Positions 1 through 6,684 of a stretch of DNA of 10,486 nucleotides are shown here, piece after piece. Each line of letters begins with the position of its first letter. Position 1 is the stretch's first letter. This DNA comes from DAOUFU01 sp034429275 (lineage in GTDB: Bacteria > Chloroflexota > Anaerolineae > Aggregatilineales > Aggregatilineaceae): the NCBI GenBank assembly GCA_034429275.1, contig DAOUFU010000235.1, positions 1 through 10,486 on the forward strand, read 5' to 3'. The notes under the pieces are model-generated. The model did not search any database, had not been told where the DNA came from, and saw only the letters and a program-made list of their open reading frames with translations. A program made the translations under genes and the position numbers.

Positions 1-73
1 GGCCCGTGCCGCCGAGTTATCGTGGCCCGCGACTGCTCGCCGTGTGCTCGAAACATATCATGCCGTCCAGTAA
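1..73 (+). CDS. C-terminal fragment of a probable glycosyltransferase (5' end outside window)
   Basis: Reading from base 2, the frame gives 23 codons ending in TAA at 71-73. The peptide contains ELSWPATARRVLETYHAV. This resembles the end of GT4-type glycosyltransferases, where a helix with 'SW...A...L..Y' closes the protein after the UDP-sugar-binding Rossmann domain; the next gene ends in the same way (DWSVIVPKLLRVYDRL). Only 57 bases separate this stop from the next start and no terminator lies between them, so the two genes are probably in one operon for sugar transfer, such as surface polysaccharide or glycolipid synthesis. The identification rests on a very short piece and on the neighbour, so it is tentative. 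Confidence 0.5.
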   Translation, partial: ARAAELSWPATARRVLETYHAVQ

Positions 74-130
74 TCATTTTGCCTGACTCCAATTTGCGCG
101 GCTCCCTCTGCCCGAAGAGATGACCTGACC

Positions 131-1381
131 ATGCGCATCCTGTTCCTGACTGCCCAACTCCCTGAACCCCCTCACGCTGGCGGCGCACTGCGCATCAATG
201 GTCTGATGCGCGGCGTACATGCTGCCGGCCACGAAGTCCATCTACTTGCCTTTGCCGATCCAGATACGCTGGCCGCCCACCGGACCATGCTGGAGCAATT
301 CTGTACGGCTATCGAGACCGTTCCCCCGCCGCAGCGCACCCTTCAACAGCGCCTGAAGGACCTGCTTTTCTCTTCACAAGCCGATATGCAGCGCCGGTTT
401 GCTTCGCCGGAATATGAGGCTCGCCTGGAACACCGGTTGAAAGAGACGCAGTTCGACCTGGTACAGATCGAGAGCCTGGAAATGGCCATCTATCTGCCCG
501 TCATCGAACGCTGTCAGCCGCAAACGCCGCGAGTCTATGACTCGTTCAATGCGGAGTACGAGCTTCAGCACAGCGTGTTCCAGGCGGAGCGTAGTCAGAT
601 CACCCGTCTGCCCGGCACGCTGTATTCATGGATGCAGTGGAAGCGGTTGACCCGGTTCGAGCGCGAGGTGTGCGCCAGTGTGACGCATACCATCGCCGTC
701 TCAGATGAAGATGCCGCCGCATTTCGCCAGCTCTTGCCCAACCTGTCGATCAGCGTGGTACCCAACGGCATCGACGCTGCCCGCTACGCGCCCGCGCCCC
801 CCGGACTGAATCTCGGCCCGGCAGCACTTGTATTCACCGGCTCAATGAGCTACCGGCCCAATGTGGACGCGGCGTTGTGGTTTGCCGAACAGGTGCTCCC
901 CAAAGTGCGCCAGCAGGTACCAGATGCCCGGTTCTTTATCGTGGGCAGCCAGCCGCACCCCCGCCTGGCTTCGCTGCGTGACCGCGACGATGTTCAGATC
1001 ACCGGCTGGGTCCCAGAGGTGAACCCCTTCCTGCACGCTGCCACGCTCTATATCGCCCCGCTGCGAATGGGGAGTGGCACACGTCTCAAACTGCTACAAG
1101 CAATGGCTGCCCAGCGAGCGGTTGTCTCTACCCGCACCGGCGCACAGGGTCTGGATGTGCGCGACGGAGTCGAACTACGCCTGGCAGATGATCCTGAGAC
1201 ATTCGCACACGTAGTAGTCGAATTGTTGGACGATGAAGAACAGCGCCAGAGTCTTGGCGCAGCGGGTGCAGCCTTTGTCAAAGCCCACCACGACTGGTCG
1301 GTAATTGTGCCAAAACTCCTGCGAGTCTATGATCGACTGGAATCGGCCAACGCGTACCGACAGGAGAAAAAAGTATTATGA
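131..1381 (+). CDS. GT4-type (GT-B fold) glycosyltransferase
   Basis: The 416-residue length is normal for a GT-B glycosyltransferase, which moves a sugar from a nucleotide donor to an acceptor at the cytoplasmic face of the membrane. The N-terminal acceptor domain starts with a Rossmann strand, MRILFLTAQLPEPPHAGGA (residues 1-19), whose 'LP.PP..GG..R' pattern is typical of the group near PEP-CTERM/exosortase sugar transferases. The donor domain begins near VVPNGID (209-215) and FTGSMSYRPNVDA (235-247), followed by FFIVGS (268-273), TGWVPEV (291-297) and PLRMGSGTRLKLLQAMA (310-326). The usual EAMA glutamate is Gln323, and GAEGL reads GAQGL (Gln339). The start has no strong ribosome binding site; an ATG-ACC-TGA mini-frame ends two bases before it. 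The stop overlaps the PPK2 start by 4 bases. Acceptor and sugar cannot be read from the sequence. Confidence 0.88.
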   Translation: MRILFLTAQLPEPPHAGGALRINGLMRGVHAAGHEVHLLAFADPDTLAAHRTMLEQFCTAIETVPPPQRTLQQRLKDLLFSSQADMQRRFASPEYEARLEHRLKETQFDLVQIESLEMAIYLPVIERCQPQTPRVYDSFNAEYELQHSVFQAERSQITRLPGTLYSWMQWKRLTRFEREVCASVTHTIAVSDEDAAAFRQLLPNLSISVVPNGIDAARYAPAPPGLNLGPAALVFTGSMSYRPNVDAALWFAEQVLPKVRQQVPDARFFIVGSQPHPRLASLRDRDDVQITGWVPEVNPFLHAATLYIAPLRMGSGTRLKLLQAMAAQRAVVSTRTGAQGLDVRDGVELRLADDPETFAHVVVELLDDEEQRQSLGAAGAAFVKAHHDWSVIVPKLLRVYDRLESANAYRQEKKVL

Positions 1382-2187
1382 GCCAAAAACAACCCCTGAT
1401 CCCCGATCCAGGTCATCGTGTCCGCCTCGCCGACTATGATCCCGACTACACGGGTGATTACAAGAAAAAATCCGACGCCGAAGAAGAGCTTATCGCCAAT
1501 CGCGAACGCCTGAGTGAACTTCAGGAACTGCTCTGGGCAGATGGCCGCCACGCGCTGCTGATTATTCTGCAAGCCATGGACGCGGGCGGCAAGGATGGCA
1601 CTATTGAGCACGTTATGCACGGTGTCAATCCCCAGGGAGTTCAGGTGACCAGCTTCAAGGTACCTACTCCCGAAGACCTCTCCCACGACTTTTTGTGGCG
1701 CATCCACAAACACACCCCGCCGCGCGGAATGATCGGCATTTTCAACCGCTCACATTACGAAGATGTGCTTGTGGTGCGTGTCGAAAACCTGGTTCCCAAA
1801 GAAGTCTGGCAGGCGCGTTACGACCACATCAACCACTTTGAGCGTCTGCTGGTCGACAGTGGCGTGACGATCCTCAAGTTTTTCCTGCACATCTCGAAGG
1901 AAGAACAGCGCGAACGCTTTCTCGCCCGGCTTAACGAACCGAATAAGCAGTGGAAATTTTCGCGAGGCGATCTCGTGGTCCGCGAAAAGTGGGATCAATA
2001 CATGGAAGCCTATGAGGATGTGCTGACGCGGTGCTCCACCGACTATGCTCCCTGGCACATCGTCCCTGCCGACAAGAAATGGTACCGTAACCTGGTCGTA
2101 TCCAACGTGATCATCCATACGCTGGAAAAGCTCGACATGCGTTACCCGGAACCGGAACCTGATCTCGACAAGATCGTGATCCCCTAA
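1378..2187 (+). CDS. ppk2: PPK2-family polyphosphate:nucleotide phosphotransferase
   Basis: This cytoplasmic P-loop kinase uses inorganic polyphosphate to phosphorylate nucleoside mono- or diphosphates. At 269 residues it has the usual one-domain length. Family motifs are intact: Walker A AMDAGGKDGT (66-75, with Asp68 and Lys72), GVNPQGVQVTSFKVPTPED (82-100), FLWRIHKHTPPRGMIGIFNRSH (105-126) with the Walker B region and YED (127-129), and the lid region KFSRGDLVVREKW (193-205). The GVNPQGV and HKHTPPRG blocks resemble PPK2 class III, whose characterised members can phosphorylate both AMP and ADP; the class call is inferred from motif memory. The ATGA overlap with the upstream glycosyltransferase gives translational coupling and explains the lack of a separate leader. 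A role in nucleotide recycling near a sugar-transfer enzyme is possible but not shown. It is convergent with rqcH. Confidence 0.93.
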   Translation: MSQKQPLIPDPGHRVRLADYDPDYTGDYKKKSDAEEELIANRERLSELQELLWADGRHALLIILQAMDAGGKDGTIEHVMHGVNPQGVQVTSFKVPTPEDLSHDFLWRIHKHTPPRGMIGIFNRSHYEDVLVVRVENLVPKEVWQARYDHINHFERLLVDSGVTILKFFLHISKEEQRERFLARLNEPNKQWKFSRGDLVVREKWDQYMEAYEDVLTRCSTDYAPWHIVPADKKWYRNLVVSNVIIHTLEKLDMRYPEPEPDLDKIVIP

Positions 2188-2191
2188 CAGA

Positions 2192-2217
2192 AGCGCATCA
2201 CTACAGCGCATCACTAC
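2192..2217 (+). repeat. Perfect 13-bp tandem duplication between convergent genes
   Basis: AGCGCATCACTAC occurs at 2192-2204 and again, directly abutting, at 2205-2217. The repeat fills nearly all of the 31 bases between the PPK2 stop (2185-2187) and the rqcH stop (2219-2221, read on the minus strand). It is a direct repeat, not an inverted one, so it does not form a terminator hairpin. I see no other terminator in this convergent gap. A recent slippage duplication is the simplest explanation. Confidence 0.9.
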
Positions 2218-2218
2218 G

Positions 2219-3928
2219 TCAGCGAACCTGGTCGGGTTTGGCCGGCACCACTTCAACGGGGGACTCATGGCGGTAAGTCACCATGCCGGGCTTGCCGCCT
2301 TTGATTTTGCGCACGTGCCTACGCTCGGTCACATCGACCAGCACACGGGCCTCACCGCGCGCACTGCTGTAATAGGCTGCCACCGCCGCCGCCTGCCGGA
2401 TGATGTCGTCGGCTATGGCACGCCCGCCGGATTTGATAATCACGTGCGCGCCGGGCACGCCGCGCGCGTGCAGCCACAGATCCGATGGGCTGCCTTTGTC
2501 GAATGTCACAATATCGTTTTGCCGTGAATTGCGCCCCACCCACACCACGATATCCGGCGGAAATGTCAGCTTGAGCGGTCCCGACTGCCCACCGGCGGGT
2601 CGCCGTGTCTGCGGTCCGCGCCAGTATCCGTTGGTCTGTAGTGCATCTTGCACCTCGCCGATCTCCGGCCAGTTCGTTGCCAGATCAAGGTCGGTCGCTA
2701 GCTGGCTGAGATAGGCAAGTTCCTGCTCGGCGCTCTCCACCAGCGCGGGCACACCTTCGCGCGCACGTTTGGCTTTCTCGTACTTCTCAAAATACTGCTT
2801 GGCATTGTCGAGCGGCGAGAGGGCCGGATCGAGCGCAATCACCAGTTCTGGCCCTTCGATGTCATATTGAGCACGGAGTTCGGTCTGTCCCGGTTCGAGT
2901 GTGTATTGATACGCCAGCAGCAGTTCGCCGCTGATCCGGAGATGTTCGAGCTCGGCATCGTCCCGCAGCCCTTCGCGCAGCGAAGCCAGCTTCTTCTCGA
3001 CTCTGACCTTGGCTTCCGCAATCGCCTCGGCAATGGGCCGTTTGGCAGCATCATAGGCCCCCTCGCCTACCAGCGCACCATAATAGCGTTCGAGCGCCGC
3101 GCTGACGCTCGCCGTCGGCGTCCAGCCTTCGACATGCGTCAATGGGTACACGCTGAACGCGCTGACGAAATCGCCCTCCATTGCGACCCCTGGCTGCCAC
3201 TTTCCCAATTGGAACGCGCCGAACATTTCCTGAATGATCTCGAGCAGGGCACGCGCACTGGTATCCCCTGCCCGGATGTTGACTTCACCGGTCGCGCGGT
3301 AGACGACTTCCTTCGCCACCTGAGGGCTGAACCCCAGCAGGCGAGCAGTCAACACCTGGCGTGTGCGCTCGCCCGGCTCGTTATCAAGCATATCTCCGAG
3401 CAAGGTTAGAGTCAGTGTATAGGGATCGCGCTTGAATTTCTGTGGCGGCGGCGGGTCATAACGATGGCCGGGCAGACTCACACGCACCCGGTTATCTTGC
3501 GGCCCGACTCGCCGTGTGCAATCCATGATCTGCCCATCGTGACGCACCAGCAGCAGGTTGGCACGGCGCTCCATTGGCTCAGCGATCAGTTGCACCACCC
3601 CTTCCGGCCCATCGAGATCGAGAATGAGGACACGCTCCCAAGGCGGCTGGTGGACGGCTTCAATCCGTGCACCTTCAGCATAGCGCCGCAGCAGCAGCCC
3701 CAACGGCGAAGGTTTTTGCACGCCTCGCCGCAATTTTTCGCCGGAGATCAGCACCCGCGCGAACTGCTGGTGAGCGCTCATCAGCAGGTAGTGGCGCGCG
3801 TGTTGGGCGTACACTTCAAAGCCGATGCTGTCCTCATCGACTTCGAGCACGTCCTGCACACGTCCCCCGGTCAGCCGGTCACTCAATTCAGCAACCAGCG
3901 CCGAAATCGTCACTGCGTCGAAATACAT
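2219..3928 (-). CDS. rqcH: RqcH, NFACT-family ribosome quality-control factor
   Basis: RqcH binds stalled 50S subunits carrying peptidyl-tRNA and recruits tRNA-Ala to add a C-terminal alanine tail that marks the peptide for degradation. Order of domains in the 569 residues: NFACT-N (about 1-175), beginning MYFDAVTISALVAELSDRL, with ERV at 98-100 where Bacillus RqcH has the functionally important Asp-Arg, and ERRANLLLV at 120-128; a helix-hairpin-helix segment LLGFSPQVAKEVVYRATG (197-214); a two-helix charged coiled coil (about 296-425); and NFACT-R/DUF814 (about 452-560) with VGRNSRQNDIVTF (464-476) and DLWLHARGVPGAHVII (483-498). I chose the Met at 3926-3928 because it fits the family N-terminus and has AAGGA eight bases upstream; an in-frame ATG at 3982 adds 18 unconvincing residues. 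Older annotation calls this family fibronectin-binding protein. Confidence 0.93.
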   Translation of the reverse strand: MYFDAVTISALVAELSDRLTGGRVQDVLEVDEDSIGFEVYAQHARHYLLMSAHQQFARVLISGEKLRRGVQKPSPLGLLLRRYAEGARIEAVHQPPWERVLILDLDGPEGVVQLIAEPMERRANLLLVRHDGQIMDCTRRVGPQDNRVRVSLPGHRYDPPPPQKFKRDPYTLTLTLLGDMLDNEPGERTRQVLTARLLGFSPQVAKEVVYRATGEVNIRAGDTSARALLEIIQEMFGAFQLGKWQPGVAMEGDFVSAFSVYPLTHVEGWTPTASVSAALERYYGALVGEGAYDAAKRPIAEAIAEAKVRVEKKLASLREGLRDDAELEHLRISGELLLAYQYTLEPGQTELRAQYDIEGPELVIALDPALSPLDNAKQYFEKYEKAKRAREGVPALVESAEQELAYLSQLATDLDLATNWPEIGEVQDALQTNGYWRGPQTRRPAGGQSGPLKLTFPPDIVVWVGRNSRQNDIVTFDKGSPSDLWLHARGVPGAHVIIKSGGRAIADDIIRQAAAVAAYYSSARGEARVLVDVTERRHVRKIKGGKPGMVTYRHESPVEVVPAKPDQVR

Positions 3929-3975
3929 GGTGTCTATCCTTCGCGCTTGCCTATACTGCCTACCGTGTACTAAAG

Positions 3976-4004
3976 TAGTCAATTTAGAATGGCAATGCTA
4001 CAAT
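3976..4004 (+). promoter_or_regulatory. Candidate sigma70-like promoter for the triphosphatase gene
   Basis: TAGTCA (3976-3981, 4 of 6 to TTGACA) and TACAAT (3999-4004, 5 of 6 to TATAAT) are separated by 17 bases. They lie in the 105-base divergent spacer between rqcH and the triphosphatase. A start point seven or eight bases past the -10 would fall near 4011-4012, just before the ATG at 4013. The minus strand has TTGACT overlapping the -35 (3982 to 3977), but no good -10 at standard spacing for rqcH. Assigned by consensus only. Confidence 0.45.
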
Positions 4005-4033
4005 GCGGTCACATGGATGATCGAGTTACACGT

Positions 4034-4564
4034 ATGCGCATCGCTCTAGGTTCAACCAACCCGGTTAAGTGTAACGCAAGCCGCGCAGTTTTGGCGGCCC
4101 GGTTTCCCGGTGCCGAATTTTTGGCGCTCGATGTGGCGTCCGGCGTCTCTGCTCAGCCATGGGGCGATCTCGAAGTGAGGACGGGGGCACTCAACCGTGC
4201 CCGTGCCGCTTTGAGTCAGGCCGGGGCCGATCTTGGCGTTGGGCTGGAAGGTGGCGTTCAAGAAACGGAACTGGGACTGTTCACCTGTGCCTGGGCTGCC
4301 CTGGTCGATCACAACGGGCGGGTAGGTGTTGGCGGAAGCTCGTGTATTCTGCTGCCGCCCGCCATTGCCGAGCGCGTCCGCGCTGGCGAAGAGCTTGGTA
4401 CCGCAGTCGATTTTTTGCTGAACGAGTCCAACACTCGTCAGCGAGGCGGCGCTATCGGCGCGCTCACCGCGAATCTGGAAACGCGCCAGAGCGCCTACGA
4501 GCACATTCTCCGGCTGGCTCTGGCTCCGTTCCAACATCCAGCCTGGTATCCGATTCTGGCCTGA
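4034..4564 (+). CDS. yjjX: Inosine/xanthosine triphosphatase, DUF84 (YjjX-like)
   Basis: Members of this family hydrolyse non-canonical purine nucleoside triphosphates (ITP, XTP) so that deaminated bases do not enter RNA or DNA. The 176-residue protein matches the roughly 170 of E. coli YjjX. Seen motifs: N-terminal nucleotide-binding strand MRIALGSTNPVK (1-12), SGVSAQPWGDLEVRTGALNR (36-55), GVGLEGGV (68-75) with the acidic residue used in metal binding, GEELG (118-122), and GGAIGALTANLETRQSAYEH (138-157) before LALAPF (161-166). I chose Met at 4034 because it begins the family's first strand. ATGs at 4013, 3995 and 3989 are also in frame; 4013 would suit a leaderless message from the promoter above. 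None has a good ribosome binding site. The gene lies 35 bases before a lipoprotein gene and may be co-transcribed with it. Confidence 0.88.
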   Translation: MRIALGSTNPVKCNASRAVLAARFPGAEFLALDVASGVSAQPWGDLEVRTGALNRARAALSQAGADLGVGLEGGVQETELGLFTCAWAALVDHNGRVGVGGSSCILLPPAIAERVRAGEELGTAVDFLLNESNTRQRGGAIGALTANLETRQSAYEHILRLALAPFQHPAWYPILA

Positions 4565-4599
4565 TCCGTCAGACGCTCCACCATGCGGGGGATTGTAGA

Positions 4600-6105
4600 A
4601 TGATTAGACACAGCCGTTCCACCATCCTTTTTTTCCTGAGTGTAGCCGCTCTGACGCTGCTGCTGGCCGCGTGTGGCGGTGACGAGATCGATCAGGGGCC
4701 GGTCGTCAAGCTCGTTGTCGGCGGCACAACATATGAGACCAAGCCCTATTATTACTGCTGGCCACAATCCGAAGATGATCTCCGGTGCGACCTGAATGAG
4801 ACGCGCAAGGTGCAGCCGGATAAGATCGCCCAGGTCGGCGCAGACGACGAAGTTCGCTTTGTGATCGAGGGTGGCCCACAGGCTCCCAGTTCCTTTGTCG
4901 CCCATCTGCTGGATGGTTCTCAGGTGGTCCAGAACCTGGGCACAGGGACTGAAGCGGTCTATAACGCCGAGTTCGAAGATGGCCTGTACCGCGTCCAGGT
5001 TGATGTGCAGTACCAGGATGTTAAGGGGCAAGTGGCGAATGTGTCCTACGTTTATGGACTGCAGGTGGCGGGCAAGGTAGCCGCTGTCCCCACTGCTACG
5101 CCGACTGTGCCACCTACCCCGTCACCTACTGCGCCGCCCACCAATACGCCTACGTTGACACCCACCGCGCCGCCCACCCAAACGCCGACAGCGACGCCTG
5201 AATTCAGTCCAACCCCTGCATCGAAGGCCACCAGTACGCCGAAACCTCTGCCTCCGACGGTGACACCGGCAGCGGGAATGCTGGTGTCTGCTCAGGCCCT
5301 GCGCGAGAATACCGGAGTCTTTGCGGGACCGGGCAGCGATTCCGGGCGTATTGGGATCATTCAACCCGGCGATGATTATGTGATCAGCGGTCAGAGCAGC
5401 GAATGGCTCCAACTCGAATATGCCGAATCACCCAATGGGCTGGCATGGGTCCCACAAACTGAGGTCGAGATTTCCGGCGATCTGGCAGAGATTCCGGCGC
5501 TTGCCCCTGCCGATATTGCCACGATTGAGCCATCCGTGCTCATTCCGCAGCAAACCGCCGTCGCGATGGCTTTGAACGAAACACCCGAAAGCACGCCAAT
5601 GCCCATCGCCACCGCTGCGCCATTGGCGTCGGCTGTGCCCCAGGTCACTGCCACGCCGATCCCAACCAGCGCCGGAATGCCAGCCACAGCTACACCAGCG
5701 GGAAGCCAGACGCTGCCTCAACCTTCGCCCCAAGATGTCCCGGCAATGGCCTTGATCGCGGGTGGGCGAGTCTATGCACCGTTGGGTTATCGCTTCTGCC
5801 AGCGCGCAGCGTCAGGCGAACGAGTCTGCCTGGAGCTGCCCGCCGAATCCGGCACCACCCAGCGCTTCACCCTGGCGCGCGGAATGGACGCGCAACTGCA
5901 CATTATCGGGGAGCGTCCGAGCGAGGTGACCATCGAGTACCTGACCGATACGGGCATTCCCACCGGTCAACCGGAAACGCGCCCAGGCGATAACCTGATC
6001 CTGTTCATCATTTCGCCAGAAGCCGGGTCGTATATCATGTCGGTGCGCTTCACCTGGCCCACACAAGAAGTAACCTACTACTTACGGGTTGCCATTACCG
6101 GCTGA
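4600..6105 (+). CDS. Large lipoprotein with SH3-like domain and duplicated C-x9-C domains
   Basis: The 501-residue protein starts with a lipoprotein signal: basic MIRHSR, a hydrophobic core (8-22) and lipobox LAAC with Cys25, so it should be lipidated and face outward. Layout: N-terminal domain 35-157 with C53-x9-C63; Thr/Pro-rich linker 163-225 containing TAPPTxTPT units; an SH3b-like beta domain 227-292 (ALRENTGVFAGPGSDSG, then SSEWLQLEY and GLAWVP); a second Thr/Pro/Ala-rich linker 315-378; and a C-terminal domain 382-500 with C400-x9-C410. The two end domains share the order GG..Y, aromatic-C-x9-C, strand-rich stretch and a final Y-rich strand, suggesting a duplicated beta-sandwich with a disulfide. 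The ATG at 4600 follows GGGGG by eight bases; the frame is open further upstream but only the 4600 start gives a signal peptide. Bacterial SH3 domains often bind cell-wall or peptide ligands, but no ligand or enzyme activity can be assigned. Confidence 0.85.
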   Translation: MIRHSRSTILFFLSVAALTLLLAACGGDEIDQGPVVKLVVGGTTYETKPYYYCWPQSEDDLRCDLNETRKVQPDKIAQVGADDEVRFVIEGGPQAPSSFVAHLLDGSQVVQNLGTGTEAVYNAEFEDGLYRVQVDVQYQDVKGQVANVSYVYGLQVAGKVAAVPTATPTVPPTPSPTAPPTNTPTLTPTAPPTQTPTATPEFSPTPASKATSTPKPLPPTVTPAAGMLVSAQALRENTGVFAGPGSDSGRIGIIQPGDDYVISGQSSEWLQLEYAESPNGLAWVPQTEVEISGDLAEIPALAPADIATIEPSVLIPQQTAVAMALNETPESTPMPIATAAPLASAVPQVTATPIPTSAGMPATATPAGSQTLPQPSPQDVPAMALIAGGRVYAPLGYRFCQRAASGERVCLELPAESGTTQRFTLARGMDAQLHIIGERPSEVTIEYLTDTGIPTGQPETRPGDNLILFIISPEAGSYIMSVRFTWPTQEVTYYLRVAITG

Positions 6106-6121
6106 CAGCGATTACACCTCC

Positions 6122-6166
6122 CTATCACGGAACCGGTTCGTTGGTATCGGGCCGGTTCCGTGATAG
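6122..6166. repeat. Perfect 15-bp inverted repeat with 15-base loop
   Basis: CTATCACGGAACCGG (6122-6136) is the exact reverse complement of CCGGTTCCGTGATAG (6152-6166), with a 15-base spacer. It starts 16 bases after the lipoprotein stop and its right arm runs into the -10 element of the promoter at 6141-6169. No T-run follows on either strand, so it is not a standard rho-independent terminator. It could be an operator for a dimeric regulator, a transcript-end hairpin for the lipoprotein mRNA, or both. Confidence 0.93.
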
Positions 6167-6169
6167 AAT
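6141..6169 (+). promoter_or_regulatory. Candidate sigma70-like promoter for the small membrane-protein pair
   Basis: TTGGTA (6141-6146, 4 of 6 to consensus) and TAGAAT (6164-6169, 5 of 6) are separated by exactly 17 bases. The predicted start point near 6176 would leave a leader of roughly ten bases, overlapping the GGGAG ribosome binding site (6176-6180), so the message would be very short-leadered. The -35 lies in the loop of the 15-bp inverted repeat and the -10 overlaps its right arm, so a protein bound there would block RNA polymerase. Confidence 0.5.
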
Positions 6170-6185
6170 GTGGGCGGGAGAACCT

Positions 6186-6653
6186 ATGAACGTATCCGCA
6201 CGCCGTGTTGACCCGGAGCAAAAGCATCGCCGCACTGTTCGCTACCGGATTGTCGCGCCTGTGATCCTGGCCGCGCTCGCACTCGCAGGTTTTGCCATCG
6301 TGTTGATCGTTGCGACGGCTTCGGGGTCGCTGGAAAGCAAGCAGATCTCCGTCATCATGGGCGTGCTGCTCACTGTGTTCATCCTGATCCCGACATCGCT
6401 GCTGTGCCTGATCCCTTACGTGCTGCTGGTCTTCAGTGTGGTTGGGGTAGGCAAGGTATATTCCAAAGGTGCTCAGCCCTTGCGGGCGGTGCGTCGGCTA
6501 AGCACTCGAATCACCCAGCAGACCGACTCGCTCGCCCCCAAGATTGCTGCCCCCTTTGCCGCGTTCAATGTGCGGGCAGCCCGATGGGAACAAATGCTGC
6601 GCAGCCTGGGCCGGCAGCCCGAACCGCCGGACTCACCGCGCGATCACCAGTGA
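6186..6653 (+). CDS. Small two-helix membrane protein, function unknown
   Basis: I do not recognise a named family. The 155-residue protein has a basic N-terminus (residues 1-21), a first membrane helix at about 23-45 (APVILAALALAGFAIVLIV), a short polar loop, a second long hydrophobic segment at about 57-87, and a basic, partly amphipathic C-terminal tail (92-155) with RAVRRLSTRITQQTD and a proline-rich end. By the positive-inside rule both ends probably face the cytoplasm. The ATG at 6186 has GGGAG (6176-6180) five bases upstream; an in-frame TTG at 6141 would start inside the promoter and is unlikely. It is followed after 31 bases by another small membrane protein, and the two are closed by a terminator, so they form a two-gene unit. 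Confidence 0.78.
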   Translation: MNVSARRVDPEQKHRRTVRYRIVAPVILAALALAGFAIVLIVATASGSLESKQISVIMGVLLTVFILIPTSLLCLIPYVLLVFSVVGVGKVYSKGAQPLRAVRRLSTRITQQTDSLAPKIAAPFAAFNVRAARWEQMLRSLGRQPEPPDSPRDHQ

Positions 6654-6684
6654 ATGAACAACGTTGTTGAGGAGTAGTGTTCCA

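Noticed and set aside
120..128. ATG-ACC-TGA mini-frame just before the glycosyltransferase start
   Set aside because: Two codons with no clear ribosome binding site; a chance occurrence is likely.
2867..3409. 180-codon plus-strand frame opposite rqcH
   Set aside because: It is antisense to conserved NFACT coding sequence and has no recognisable motif.
3929..3982. 18-residue N-terminal extension of RqcH
   Set aside because: The family begins with the MYFDAVT-type segment and the ATG at 3926-3928 has AAGGA at good spacing.
3950..3982. rqcH promoter on the minus strand (TTGACT at 3982-3977)
   Set aside because: The -35 is good, but the nearest -10-like hexamers (CAGTAT at 18, TATAGG at 21 bases) are poor or badly spaced, so I did not list it.
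4159..4599. Upstream extension of the lipoprotein frame
   Set aside because: It overlaps the triphosphatase gene out of frame, is Arg/Ser-rich and low in complexity, and would bury the signal peptide; the ATG at 4600 gives a proper lipoprotein start.
5086..5271. Repetitive Thr/Pro codons as a possible minisatellite
   Set aside because: The DNA units are degenerate and the pattern is explained by a Thr/Pro-rich protein linker.
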